Part shown: one piece after another, positions 45,041 to 56,953 of the stretch
Layout of the letters: the number at the start of each line of letters is the position of its first letter
Position numbering within the stretch: position 1 is the stretch's first letter
Assembly: GCA_035048495.1 (NCBI GenBank)
Contig: CM068553.1
Location: 1,867,259-1,931,258, forward strand
Length of the DNA stretch: 64,000 nucleotides
Reading direction: 5' to 3'
From: Euptelea pleiosperma
Lineage: Eukaryota > Streptophyta > Magnoliopsida > Ranunculales > Eupteleaceae
Made by a program: the position numbers and the translations under genes
The notes under the pieces: model-generated
Databases searched by the model: none
What the model saw: only the letters and a program-made list of their open reading frames with translations
What the model was told of the DNA's origin: nothing

Positions 45041-45511
45041 TAGACCAAGTAATTAAATTTCTCTTGGCATCGTTTCAATTCTTGTGTTGTGATTCATCAA
45101 AAGGGTGGCCCACCAATTGAATGGCAGGAAAATTTGTGTAGATAAGAGGGCATGGAGTATTTTCTTGTATCTAGTATATACTTCGTTATTAGGATTTAGG
45201 TCAGCTTGGTGTGAGGCATAGTTGCAAGAAAGGGAAATGGATGCAGAAACGAGACTAACAACCTACATGAGAAAGGGTCCCTAAAAATTTTAATGTAATG
45301 GGGGAAGCAGAGGTCAATAAGGAAACAACGATGTGGAGGGAAAGAGACGGACACGCGATGGAAACAACATGAAAAACATTAAGTATCCATTGATTGTGAA
45401 TCTTAACTTTCTGTAAACAGACATTTCGTCAACTTATTAGACCAACTTAATAAGGTGACAAATGACCAATTTATTTATTGGTTAGCAATGATAGGAAATG
45501 ATGGTTAAAGA
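45041..45511. other. Intergenic, nothing recognised
   Basis: AT-rich sequence without recognisable gene, repeat or structure. Confidence 0.35.
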
Positions 45512-45954
45512 CAAGGTTTAAAGGAGGCCGTTTTAATGGTTAAACGGACTGGGGCGTTACCGTTTAAACGGCCGTTAAAACGGATTGAAACAGACAGGGC
45601 AAAAATGAAAAAAAAAAAATGGAATTAAACGGCAAAAATGGAATTAAACGGCAAAAATGGAATTAAACGGATTTTAACGGTTTTAACGATTTTAACGGAA
45701 AAAATAGCGCTGAAATTCAAATTTTGAAATTTGAAAATTAAAAAAAAAAAACGGATTTTAAAGGAAATTAAACGGATTTAATTGACGTTTTTTTCACAAA
45801 ATTTTTCAGAATTAAACGGCTGTTTAAACGATTTCAACGGCCGTTAAAACAAAAAAACAGCCATTTTTTACAAAATCGTTAAAACATGTTTAAACAGTTT
45901 TAACGGAAACGGGCTTGGGGCATTACCGTTTAAACGGCCGTTTTTAAAACCATG
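45512..45954. mobile_element. hAT-like MITE (CAAGGTTTAAA family), complete copy
   Basis: It starts CAAGGTTTAAAGGAGGCCG and ends CGTTTTTAAAACCATG, with a perfect 8-bp TSD GTTAAAGA (45504-45511, 45955-45962). The interior has a 20-bp direct repeat around AAACGGCAAAAATGGAATT. Very similar overall to the copies at 4865 and 55219. Confidence 0.88.
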
Positions 45955-46329
45955 GTTAAAGATAAACCAACGAAGAGAGATATATCAGGTAAAAGGAAAT
46001 TGGTGCTACAAGTTTCCATCCATTTAAGAAACGAGTTTCCAAATAGAAAATGCTAGATTGGATCTTGGCTTCCCTTTTTAGTTTTCTTTGTTCGGGAGGC
46101 TTGGTAATTTTCATAATTAAAAGGATAAATATGGAGTGTAAGCGATCCTGACCGTGAATATGTGATCTTGGCCGACAATTAAATTCGCTTTTTTTGATTG
46201 ATCAAGTGGATTTGCTATCTATCTTGATAATGTTTGGTAGTCATGATCGCGACGGTTTTATGCAGATCAAATCAGTGTCATTAAGGGTAGCTGCAAAGGG
46301 TTGTAATTGGGCCCGCGAATAAATCTTTG

Positions 46330-46690
46330 AGGATGGATGTTTGTCATCAACGTTGATGATGGACCATATTATGATCCACATGGTACACTCTTAGAGACCA
46401 CTGATCATATGGATGAATTGCCCATTCTTAATTGGACCTACATACCAAAAGGCACAGCCTGATTAATGATTTCTAACAATTGGATTAGAGTATTTTTCAT
46501 GATTTATTTTTAACCGTGTGATTTTGAGCATTAATTGGGGTACTCAAATCCAAAGTATAAATCATTAATCATGCTGATTTTTGGTACGTAGGTCCACATA
46601 GGGATGGGCCATACATTCAAATGGTCAGTGGTCTTTAAAAAATATGCCACGTGGCTCATAATGTGGTCCGTCATCAAAGATCTACTCTAC
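46330..46690. mobile_element. Mutator-like foldback MITE
   Basis: GATGTTTGTCATCAACGTTG at the left and GGTCCGTCATCAAAGATC at the right are inverse, and ATGCCACGTGGCTCATAATG sits in the right arm. The termini are degraded. It lies about 1.1 kb upstream of the bHLH start codon. Confidence 0.6.
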
Positions 46691-47826
46691 CTGTATGTCA
46701 GGAAAGTATGTTATTAATTTATTATATCTTAAGAAACCTGCGACGGTGCTAAAAAGATGTGGAATTCACTTCAGGGAACACGATTTCGAAGGTTCCCATC
46801 TTGGAGATCTCCTAATCCAAAGATCATTTTCACCACATGATCCTAACCATTGGATCTATTAATAACTATTTTTTTTTTTAACTAAGGTCAGGTCAATAAA
46901 TCGATGGGTCCCGCCCCTGAATCACTGACCTTATGTTTGGTCCAGTAAGGTGGGCCCACACCAAAAAATCAACTTGATTGGTGATTTCTTGACTAAAACA
47001 TTACTACAACACATGTGGTCTTAAATAGTACGACCTCCACGTTTGCTGTCGCAAGAAACAGCTAACATTTCTCGTATAAAAGTTCAAATCTAACGGCTAC
47101 GAATATCCCACAAAAGAATTCTCAAATTGACGGTGAGAAATTTCTAAGCACAATCTCAAACCCACGAGCTAACCATGGTTAGTTTTAACCCAACCATGGT
47201 CTCCAGAGACCTGGTTAAAATTTGAGAGAGAGGAAGACAGAGAGAGACTACTCCAGTACTCCCTCTCTCTGCTGCTTCTTAGACACCGGACACCAACCAA
47301 GCCATTAGAGCTGAGGTTTAAGGATTTCGTTATTGTGAAAATTATCGACCGTTGATTTACGGCAAAAAATCCCCCCAAATTCGGACCGTTGCTTTCCCGA
47401 GAAGTTTACAGTAAACAATACTGTAAAATTTGCTGCACATTCAGTCTTGCTCCCAAATTGTAGAGGTGTGTATGTTCATGTTCTTAGAATTTTGAATTAC
47501 TGAGAGTTTCCTTTGTTTGTTTTTAATCTTTCTTTTTGAGGTTTCTGTATGAGTCGAGAAATTAGGCTGGAGAGGTTGTAAGATCTGAAACAGTGGGATG
47601 GAGGAGGGAGTGGAACATTGGAAACCTACACAAACATGTATAGTTCTTCATTGATTTTTTTTTTCTTATTTCTTTTTTGGTTTTTTGGGTGAATTTGTTG
47701 GTTGTGAGATCTGGGTTTGAGTTTTAGGTGATGGGTGGGATTCATTTGGGGTGTTTTTGAAGAGATTTCATCTGGGGTTTTGGTTTTTTTTGGTGGGTGT
47801 GGGTTTTTGTAGTTTTGGGTTGTGAG
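46691..47826 (+). other. 5' flank and leader of the bHLH gene
   Basis: It holds a MITE fragment at about 46895-47000 (CACCAAAAAATCAACTTGATTGG), GA/CT-rich tracts at 47226-47280 that are typical of plant leaders, and then T-rich leader sequence. The leader may contain an intron, but I cannot place its ends. An in-frame ATG at 47797 precedes the family start at 47827. Confidence 0.4.
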
Positions 47827-49693
47827 ATGAAGACGGAGACGGGAATGGGTGTTGGATTTTGGAATAATGAGGATAAGGCCATGGTTGTGGCAGTTTTGGG
47901 TGCTCGGGCTTTCGATTACTTGATAACGAGCACCGTGCCTTCGGAAGGTTTGTCGACAGCAGTCGGGAGCGATGCAAACCTACAAAACAAGCTTTCAGAG
48001 CTCGTTGAAAGCCCGAACGCTTCGAATTTTAGTTGGAATTGCGCAATCTTTTGGCAGATTTCGAAGTCGAAGTCTGGGGATTTGGTTCTGGGTTGGGGAG
48101 ATGGGTATTGCAGAGAGCCGAAGGAAGGGGAGGAATCCGAAGCTACACGGTTTCTCAATATCCGGCTTGAGGACGAAACCCTACAGAAGATGAGGAAGAG
48201 GGTTCTTCAGAAGCTGCATACTTTCTTTGGGGGATCCGACGAAGACAACTATGCATTCGGGTTGGACCGAGTCACAGACACGGAGATGTTCTTCCTCACA
48301 TCGATGTACTTCTCCTTCCCTCGGGGCGATGGCGCTCCTGGTAAGGCTTTTGGATCCGGGAAACACCTGTGGTTCTCAGACACCCTGAAATCACCATTTG
48401 ATTATTGTGTCCGATCGTTCCTTGCAAGGTCAGCTGGGATCCAGACGATCGTTCTCATCCCAACTGATACTGGGGTAGTGGAATTGGGGTCAGTGAGATC
48501 CATACCTGAGAGTCTAGAGGTGTTGCAGACGATAAGGTCCACTTTCTCCACAGTCTCCTCACCCTTCCAGGTCAAGCCAATAACAATTATACCAGTAATG
48601 AATGAGAATAAAGATGAAAGTACCCATGTCTCCAGTTTGGGTTTCAGGGAGCGACCAGATGAATACCCCAAGATTTTTGGGCAAGATCTGAATCCAAGTC
48701 GGTCTCGGCCTAACGAGAAGCTCATTGTGGCGAAGGTGGAGGAGAGGCCATGGGATCTGTACCCTAATGGGAATGGGCTTCCAAATAGTCTGAACGGTCT
48801 TCATGGATTGAGTTGGCCACAGATCCATGGTGTAAAACCAGGGATGACTACAGGGGTCTACGGTTCTCAAACCCGAGCAAATAATCAGCAGAAGTTTTGT
48901 AACGGTGTTGCAGGTGATCAGCAACGAAGTGGACCCTGCACATCGATCATTTGGTCACCATAACGGGGTTAAGGAGGACCCTCAGCTGAATCAATTTCAG
49001 CCTCAGAAGCAGCCACAGAGGCAAATTGATTTCACAGGAGGGGTGACATCAAGGGCCTCTGTGATCCCCCGGTCAAGTACTATTGAATCGGAGCACTCAG
49101 ATGTTGAGGCATCATGCAAGGAAGACCAACCAGGCCCCTCCAACGAGCGAAGGCCCCGGAAACGAGGCCGGAAGCCTGCAAATGGAAGAGAGGAGCCCCT
49201 CAACCATGTTGAGGCAGAGCGGCAGCGGCGAGAGAAGCTTAACCAACGATTCTATGCATTGAGAGCCGTGGTGCCCAACATCTCCAAGATGGACAAAGCC
49301 TCCTTGCTCGGAGATGCCATCACCTACATCACCGAGCTTCAGAAGAAGCTCAAGGACATGGAGTCGGAGAGAGAGAAGTTTGGGAATCCTTTGAGAGACT
49401 CAGTGGCTTCAGAGGCAAATTCTGCTGCAGAGAATGAGAAGCGAGTCCCAGACATTGATATTCAATCTGTCCATGACGAGGTTATCGTACAAGTGAGCTG
49501 CCCATTGGATACTCATCCTGTTTCAAGAGTCATCCAAGCATTCAAAGAGGCAAAAATCACCGTGTTGGAGTCAAAGATTTCCACAGGCAATGATACCGTG
49601 TTCCACACCTTTGTGGTCAAGTCTCAAGGAGCTGAGCAGCTGACCAAGGACAAGTTAATTGCCTCATTTTCTCATGAATCCAACACCTTGTAA
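47827..49693 (+). CDS. bHLH transcription factor, bHLH13/bHLH3 (JAM/MTB) type, frame break
   Basis: Members of this subgroup (IIId) are repressors in jasmonate signalling that compete with MYC2. The first frame runs from the family-typical start [19 protein letters not shown] to a TAA at 48961-48963. It covers the bHLH-MYC_N domain, with [50 protein letters not shown] and [18 protein letters not shown]. The second frame, shifted by +1, is open from about 48902 to 49693. It holds [23 protein letters not shown], a basic [20 protein letters not shown], the helix-loop-helix ([34 protein letters not shown]) and a C-terminal ACT-like region. These genes are normally one long coding exon, so the break between 48902 and 48961 is a one-base indel, an assembly error or a very small intron. 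With one frame change the product is about 620 residues. Confidence 0.88.
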
Positions 49694-52401
49694 CCATTGT
49701 CATCGGTTGAGCATTGGATTGGATCCCACATTACTTCTTAGACTTAATTCTTTGAACAGGTCCATTGGAAGGCTTTTGAAAGGTTTTGACATACAGAGGA
49801 GAACTATAGCAAACTAGGGTGTTAGCCAGAAAATAGAATGTTACTAGTTAGAATGACTGAGTAGCACATATGTTTGATCAACGTTTATAATTATACATAT
49901 TCTTGCCAACTGAGGAACAAACTCTGCAAGCTTAATTTATTTGTAAGTTCCCCACTCTTTACTATGATTATTTGTGCAGAAGCTTAGAAAGCAGTTTGGG
50001 TTTCAATCTTCTTCTATTCCTAATATCAAGTTCTCTCTTTCTTTTCTTTTCCAAATTGTGTGCCTCATAGGTGCTGTATTTTAACTACTCTTTGGTGCTT
50101 TCAACCGTCCGAAGTACAAAATGCTGGAGTCAAAGAAGTTTGCAACATTTATGGATTGGTAAAGTTGAGTTTTATTTTTTGGTTGAAACTCCTTGGTTAC
50201 TCGCAAGAAGCAGCCGGGGAAGGTGACGACGTTCTGAGACTTTCTGAGAATTCCTGTTTCCAGCGTGGGAGCCAGAGTTATTTAAAGTAATTTTGCAGAT
50301 CTGTTAAGAAAATATAGATAGATTGTACATACATATGTTGATTAATCCACTAAAGTTCCAATGGATTTTAATAAAATTATTCTGATTTTTGTTTGATGTT
50401 CTTTGCCTTCTTAGATCTCTCCCTCAGAGAGTCTATTTATCCCTCTGAATAAATCCGGTATTAAAATAGCTTACTTCGTACTTTCTGTTTCCACTTCAAC
50501 TTACTGCCTCTTCTGGAAACTAAGATTTAACCCTCCTCAAATTTGATTGCTGCGAGTTTATGATAGTTCTTCATGTATGTCATTTAGGATGATATCATAT
50601 TATTGTCCTCAAACATCCACAACCTCACTAAAAAGTTTGGTTTATGGTATCAAGTGTTTCTTTCTTTTTCTCTTTCCTTTTTTTTTGATAAGGTTCTTTT
50701 TCTCTTTCCTTTGTGCATGTGTGTGTATGTGTTGTGTTTGTTTGTAGATATGTCGGTGCGGGATCAAACCAGTGATGTCACAATTCTGACACAGGTCCGT
50801 CACTTGAGGTGAGATCTCAACTGCAATATATGTGGATATTATACATATTGAATATTTCCGTGTACGAGATTACTTATATCTGGTTATCCCTTTCAATGAA
50901 AGATTCTCACCACCCATCACTGACAGGTCAAATGCTAGAGTGTCTCTTACTAGTAAACATTAGATAGTTTATGTCCTAAGTAACCTTAAATAATCTTTTT
51001 CAATGATTGAGAAGTCGGGATTGAGATAATTCAAACAGTAAAAGTCTCTTTCTATCATTCTACAGCCAGTTTATTCTTCAGGTTCCTGGTAACTCCAGGA
51101 AATATCTTGGATCTACAACAGACATCCGCCCTTTCCTCCTCTCGGACACTTTTTATGTGGTTGTGACTCATTTGTTATTATCTGAATCTTTTCCATGAGT
51201 GGCTCCAAAGAAAAGGACTGCTCAAAAACTCGTTTCTATCGGTTTTTCATCTGAACCAAGTACAAGATGGTGGCCTTTAGAATTAGCTGGAGTCGTCTCT
51301 TCGGATGGCTTTCAGATTCTTTTAGGGTTTCAACTGCAACATAATCCATTGGCCTTTGCCTTTTTCCGTCACTCTTGAGGTTGTTTGTGGTTGTTGGTTT
51401 GAACTTATTTGTTCTATTGTAGCCTTTTTCCCGATGTGGTCCTGTAGAGAGGTGTCAACAATGATTTTCAGGTGGGCAATATGGGAACGAATCTGAGATC
51501 TAAACAAAGGGACCAATGTTTCTTAACTGCTGATTGAATTTAACAGGAGTTGCATGGAAGTTAGTTTGTCAAGCTGTCCTGATGCAACCGCTGGGCTCAG
51601 ACGGCCCCATAGCATTTAATTTTTGTCTGACCATTATAATCAATTACTTACAAAGGATCATATACACTCATTTTTTCATATCTTCTTCAAGGGATATCTG
51701 CCCATAGCAACAAATTTACTAAGAATCATGTACAGTCATTTTTTCATCTTTTGGCACTTATCTGCCCATTGGAAACAATGCATGCTAAGGATCATAGACA
51801 CTCTTTTTCTTCATTTTATCTTACAGAGATGAGCTTTCAAGTCTTAGATACATTTGAAGTGTGTAAAAATGTATGAACTGGTTTGCCAACTTCTACTGTC
51901 TTCAAGAGATGCCAAGGTTTTTTTTTTGTTTTTGCTTTAGAACACTTGAACAGAAAAAGTGGAAATCTTGTTCTGAAACACTGGACCTTCCCTTTTCATC
52001 TTTTCTATATAAAGGGATTTGAGGTATCTCCCACCTTAAAGAAAGAGCAGATAAAGAAAAGGGAAACAGATAATGAGCCAGCTTTTAGAAAAATATTGAA
52101 GGATTAACCAATCCATGAAAAATAAAAGGGGTTGCAGAAAAACTAAGAAAAAGGAAAAAATTGCATATAAGCCCGGCAGAATGTTCTATTAGCAAAGAAG
52201 CCCACACTTTAAATGGGGTTTACCATTCATGACTTCATGTGTTGTACCAATAAGAGCTTCATGTGGTCCCCAGTTTTGGGCATTCTCATGGTTAGATAAG
52301 ATGGAGGAAAATCATGATGGTTGCACAAGAGAAGAAATCAACTCTTTGCCAAGTTGGTCCCACCATTGTCTTGAGGTCATTTAGGAGACCAAACAGCCTT
52401 A
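49694..52401. other. Downstream of bHLH, no gene recognised
   Basis: The bHLH 3' UTR lies at the left. Further on I find only short open frames and no family match. Three imperfect repeats of about 80 bp around ACACTCATTTTTTCAT / ACAGTCATTTTTTCAT / ACACTCTTTTTCTTCAT lie at 51640-51820. Confidence 0.4.
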
Positions 52402-53151
52402 GAGCATCTCCAACCCTATCCTAAACAATTAGGCCCTGCTTGGTTTGCTGCACTGGGATGCACTTACCTCTGTTTTGGGGCTGAACATGCTTGCATCCAT
52501 TTTCTTAAAGAGTTTGCATTGGCTTGGCAACCACTTGCACTGCAACTCATTTGCACGCCCCAACCAATCTTGTGTAAACCCAAAACCGTGGCAAGTGGGT
52601 GCATTGCATCCGATTTGCATTGAACCAAGCAGGGCCTTAAAGTGGGGTAGAAAAATCTCTCCCTCACCTAAAACTTGAAAAGGTCTCCAACGGTCCACAC
52701 TAAACTCTACCTTTCCCTGAACATGAAAATAAATAAATAAATCTCTCTTTTCTTTACCTATTTTTTTCTTCCATTAATAAGAGGGGGACATCTCTCTGTT
52801 CTTTACCTAATTTTTTCTTCCATTAATAAGAGGGGGACATGGGTGCTATTGAAAAGAGGGGATGACATTGAATGGAATTAATAGTAAAGGAGGAGAAAGG
52901 GGGGACCTTATTTTTAGAATCTAACCTTAAATCCTACCCTAGGGAACTTATGTTTAGAATCTAACCTTAAATCCTACCCTAGGGAACTTATGTTTAGAGT
53001 CTAACCTTAAATCCTACCCTAGTTAAGGTAGGAATTGAGGTTACCCTAAAATAGGGTAGACTTTAGGGTAGGGTTGGAGATGATTTTTTTAAGTTTTCCA
53101 CTTTATTTTAGGGTTTAGGGAAAGTAGTTTACGGTAGGGTTGGAGATGCTC
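52402..53151. mobile_element. PIF/Harbinger-like MITE (GAGCATCTCC ends) with internal tandem repeats
   Basis: The ends GAGCATCTCCAACCCTATCC and the inverse GGTAGGGTTGGAGATGCTC are flanked by TTA on both sides (52399-52401, 53152-53154). Inside are a 40-bp tandem repeat (unit AGGGAACTTATGTTTAGAATC…, starts 52941 and 52981, array about 52909-53024) and a 50-bp duplication around CTTCCATTAATAAGAGGGGG. A second element (52432-52636) is nested near the left end. Confidence 0.8.
52432..52636. mobile_element. Tourist-like MITE, TTA TSD, nested
   Basis: The ends GGCCCTGCTTGGTT and AACCAAGCAGGGCC are perfect inverses, flanked by TTA (52429-52431, 52637-52639). It inserted 30 bp inside the GAGCATCTCC element and is therefore younger. 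Confidence 0.85.
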
Positions 53152-53326
53152 TTAGTAAGCACAAAAATAACTGTCCAAAATTGAAGGAGGGCCAATTACA
53201 TTTTGTGAGACATCCAAACAGGCTGTTATGTGCTCGTTTTTTTATCAATGTTATCGACTTGACTAGCCGCTGCATATTGTAGCAATACTAACCAAACAGT
53301 TCCACAAAAAAGAATTAAAAAAAGTG

Positions 53327-53614
53327 GGGTATTTTAGTAACAAACCCTTAAATTTAAAAGTAATTATTAATACCCCCTTTATGCTTTCAAACTTTAAGAT
53401 TACCCCCTTGACCTAGTTTAACCTTCTTTGACTAACGTATTAATGTGACATGCATCACGAGCCTGTTAATGCAACCTATGAAAGGACCAAAATAGTACAG
53501 TGTAACTTGAGTCAACCACTGTTAAAGTAGGTCAAGGGATAATCCAAATGTTTAAATTTAAGGGGGTATTTCTAATTAAGTTCAAATTTCAGGGGGGTGT
53601 TTCTAAAATAACCC
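53327..53614. mobile_element. MITE (GGGTATTTTAG family)
   Basis: GGGTATTTTAGTAACAAACCC at the left and GGTGTTTCTAAAATAACCC at the right, with flanking 9-mers AAAAAAGTG and CAAAAAGTG (8 of 9). Inner arms share TACCCCC…CTTTCAAACTTTAAG. Same family as the copy in NRP intron 2. Confidence 0.7.
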
Positions 53615-53714
53615 CAAAAAGTGTTGTTTGAAGGAATTCCATTTGGGTGGGTCATGTTGTCTCAGAGCCGTTCTATGATAGTACGAGAAGTTTGATACAG
53701 AAATCCCCCCCAAA

Positions 53715-53950
53715 AGCCATTTGGCACTCTACCCATGAATGGTTAGTGATTAGTGATTTCTAGCCATTGGATTCGAGTATTTTTTTTTCTTTTATCATGG
53801 GCTTCATATGGATGGATTCCAAGCCCACGTTGAAAAAGTGCTCGAATCACATGGCTAGAAATCACCAATCCGGCTGTTCTTGGTGTGTAGTTCAACCAAA
53901 AGGTGACCAAACATTCATGGGTCCGTCGGCCCGAAAGAGTGCCACGTGGG
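53715..53950. mobile_element. Foldback MITE, second family
   Basis: CATTTGGCACTCTACCCATG at the left; AACATTCATGGGTCCGTCGG and GAAAGAGTGCCACGTGGG at the right; TTAGTGATTTCTAGCCATTG and its inverse inside. Confidence 0.55.
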
Positions 53951-54154
53951 AGGATTCTGGTATCAGTTTTTCCTTTGGCATCACTAGATTCACTACACTT
54001 TTGCTTTCCTTGCTGCACAAAGCTCACATAAAGCACTCCCAAAACAGCAAAAGGCCTTAAAAAACTTTCCGATCGTCTTATATGTATTCTCCGGGCTCCC
54101 AAGGAAAAAATATAGTTTGTGGAGCATTTTTTTTCCCTGTGGAGCGCATAAAAG

Positions 54155-54400
54155 GGTGCCCCCTGGCACACTCTTTCGGGTCCAATGACCATGAATGATT
54201 GGCCCACCACTTGACGTACAAGCAGCCTGATTGGTGATAATGAGTATCCAAAAAATGTTCAAATCCAATGGCTAGAAATCACCCCATGAAAAAATGTTCG
54301 AATACAATGGCTAGAGATCACCAATCACGCTGATTTTTGGTGTGCAGGTCCATGAAAACAATCATGAGTCAGTGGGCTTGAAAGAGTGACAGATGACGCT
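54155..54400. mobile_element. Foldback MITE, second family
   Basis: CTGGCACACTCTTTCGGGTCC and GGCCCACCACTTGACG at the left; CACGCTGATTTTTGGTGTGCAG and GTGGGCTTGAAAGAGTGAC at the right. Contains a short internal duplication of ATCCAATGGCTAGAAATCACC. Confidence 0.55.
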
Positions 54401-54506
54401 TTCATGTGTCCACAGAATCAATTTTTCCCTCCCACAACTCTAATCACATATCTCCACTGACAGTGGTCCCTACATGCCCATGTACAAATACAGATCATTT
54501 ATTTTA

Positions 54507-55180
54507 CGAAAAATTTTCGAAACAAACCCAAGTTTAAGGGTATTACAAAAAAAATCGTATTTTTTGAAATTTGTCAAAACAAACCTAGGATGCCGGACTG
54601 TTTGGCGTATTCTTACGAAACTTTAAAATGGCTGAATTGCCCTCTTCAAACGATACGCCAAATGGTTTGGCGTATGTTGTTATACGTCGCCAAATGGTAT
54701 GGCGTATCACTTTGTGAACCGCCAAACCGTTTGGCGGTTCACAAAGTGATACGCCATACTGTTTGGCGTTTATTTTTTACTGTGTTAACTTGAAACTCAC
54801 GCTTGATGATGTTAGAAATTTCAGATTAGGTGAGATATTCGGTGAGGATCATATCTTCACCAAAAATCATCCATTGATTTATCTTCCTTGTGTGTACACC
54901 AAAATTGTGAAAAAAAAAAGTCAAATCGCCGTCAGACGCCATACTGTTTGGCGACTGTTATTAACAGTCGCCAAACCGTTCAGCGACTGTTAATAACCAT
55001 CGCCAAACAGTATGACGTCTGACAACGATTCGACTTTTTTCAGGCAACAAGACAAGGGCAAATCTACCATTAAAATATTTTTTCAGCATACGCCAAATGG
55101 TTTGACGTCCTAGGTTTGTTTTGACAAATTTTCAAAAATACAGTTCTTTTTGGAAAATACCCTTAAACAAAAATTTTCCG
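54507..55180. mobile_element. Mutator-like element with GCCAAAC..GTTTGGC palindromic core
   Basis: A perfect 9-bp TSD TTTATTTTA flanks it (54498-54506, 55181-55189). Inverted ends of about 90 bp share GTTTAAGGGTAT and TTTGTCAAAACAAACCTAGG. The core is a series of short palindromes built on CGCCAAA[CT]..TTTGGCG (for example 54655-54671, 54690-54708, 54720-54737, 54945, 54970, 55000 and 55090). One pair also forms a 45-bp hairpin: CGTATCACTTTGTGAACCGCC against GGCGGTTCACAAAGTGATACG (54703-54755). Non-coding. The design parallels 16641-17348. Confidence 0.8.
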
Positions 55181-55218
55181 TTTATTTTAGGGTTCATTAC
55201 TTTACTGTTGGTATAAAC

Positions 55219-55618
55219 CAAGGTTTAAAGGAGGCCGTTGTAATGGTTAAACGGACTGGGGGCGTTACTATTTAAACCATTTAAACTGCTGTTAAAACGG
55301 ATTGAAACGGCCAGGGGCAAAAATGAAAATATGGATTTTAACAGTTTTAACGATTTTAACGGAAAAAAAAGGAAAAATGGTGCTGAAATTCAAATTTTGA
55401 AATTTGAAAAAAAAAAAAACAGAATTTAACGGATTTAATGGCCGTTTTTTTCACAAAGTTTTTCAGAATTAAACGGCTGTTTAAACGATTTTAACGGCCA
55501 TTTTATCCAAAACCGATAAAACGTGTTTTAAACAGTTTTAACGGAAACGGGCTTGGGGCTTTACTGTTTAAATAGACGTTAAGTTAAAACCGTTTAAACG
55601 GCCGTTTTTAAAACCATG
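55219..55618. mobile_element. hAT-like MITE (CAAGGTTTAAA family), complete copy
   Basis: It starts CAAGGTTTAAAGGAGGCCG and ends TTTTTAAAACCATG, with a perfect 8-bp TSD GTATAAAC (55211-55218, 55619-55626). Confidence 0.88.
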
Positions 55619-55697
55619 GTATAAACCCTAAGGGAAATTCTATTTGCTCCCCAGAACAAAAAAATAAAAAAATCTCAATCACCCCCGAAAGAAACAA

Positions 55698-55702
<5 letters not shown>

Positions 55703-55783
<81 letters not shown>
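55703..55783 (+). repeat. (CT)n microsatellite, about 80 bp
   Basis: A pure CT run with one CC interruption at about 55739. Arg-Glu readings on the minus strand are artefacts. Confidence 0.95.
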
Positions 55784-55785
<2 letters not shown>

Positions 55786-55925
55786 GTAGTGGAAATAGAA
55801 TTTCCCAAACACTAATCCAATCTCCCCACTGACAATGGTCCCTACATGCCCCCGTACAAATACGGACCATTGATTTGTTTTTTCTTTTTTTTTTCGTAAA
55901 CAACGGAACACTGATTTTAGAGTAA

Positions 55926-56330
55926 AACTTGTGTCACAACCCAAAATAGAAACCACATGGCACTCTTAGTGGACGGTGACCGTATGGATGTTTGGCCAGT
56001 CCCTCGCTGGAGTACAACTTGGGAGTAAAACTTCACTGACCACCCCATCTACGGTGATCGCCCACAATATGAGCGGATGCTGACCAAATGGATGTTTGGC
56101 CAATCCCCAGATGGGCCTAAAACTAAAAATCAGCCTGATTAGTGATTTCAAACCTTTGGATTATTGTACCTCAAATTCCCACGGTTGAATCAACCCAACA
56201 AAAATGACTCCATTCCATGCGTAGAAATCACTAATCAGGCTCATTTTTGAAATAGAGGGATCCAGCTGGATTTTAGAAATCACTAATCAGGCTTATTTTT
56301 GAAAAAGAGGGATCCAGCTGGATTTTAGGG
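55926..56330. mobile_element. Mutator-like foldback MITE remnants with 52-bp tandem duplication
   Basis: GTGACCGTATGGATGTTTGG, a second GAGTAAAACTTCACTGACC start at about 56031, and ATCAGCCTGATTAGTGATTTC show two overlapping copies. At the right a 52-bp unit (GAAATCACTAATCAGGCT … GATCCAGCTGGATTTTA) occurs twice, from 56224 and 56276. Confidence 0.55.
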
Positions 56331-56903
56331 AGCCTAATTCACTCCCTAAATGGAGGTAGTGAGTTAGGGAGTCCCCAAAGTAAAGAGTGGATTAAGGAGT
56401 CTCTTGGAGGTGGTTTTTCTTTTCACGCCTCCTTATTTTAACGAAAAATCAGCAATAGGGAGTCTGATGAGATGTCATGTATAATTTTTGGGGGGAGACA
56501 GAGCCTGATCAGGATCGGTTCGGTGGGCTCCGATCCGGATCGGCTGTGACTTTGAACCATGGTCAAGCTAGCTAAATTCGTGACAAGCTACGTAAATTTT
56601 TGTCGCGGTGTTTTTAAAAAATAACAAATAGGGGAATCTAACAGGACATGTAAGAGGGCAAATAGGTTTGCATTGGGCGCGTTTAAAATGTCGTTTTCCC
56701 GCTAATATTTTTAAGTTTCTTATGTCCGTTATTCTTTTCTATTGCCTCGGATCATATAAAAATATCGTTAGATTCATGCCTTCCAACGGTCCAATTGGAC
56801 AAGGAGCCAGCAATTCGAATTTTCAAAAAAACAAGAGGGAAATGACCAGCCCTACTCCTTGTCTTCTTCTCCCTTACAACACTGTTCCTTGTGATTCCCT
56901 CAC
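56331..56903. other. 5' flank of the PADRE gene
   Basis: No recognisable repeat or gene; AT-rich with a T/C-rich stretch shortly before the TATA-like motif. Confidence 0.35.
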
Positions 56904-56915
56904 ATAAATATATAT
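56904..56915 (+). promoter_or_regulatory. Candidate TATA box of the PADRE gene
   Basis: ATAAATATATAT, 39 bp before the ATG at 56954, followed by a C-rich leader. The leader would be very short. Confidence 0.4.
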
Positions 56916-56953
56916 CACCCAATGCCTCTCCCCTCCCCTTACAGAATTCTGTA

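Noticed and set aside
55608..55956. Arg-Glu repeat proteins on the minus strand
   Set aside because: They are direct translations of a CT microsatellite.
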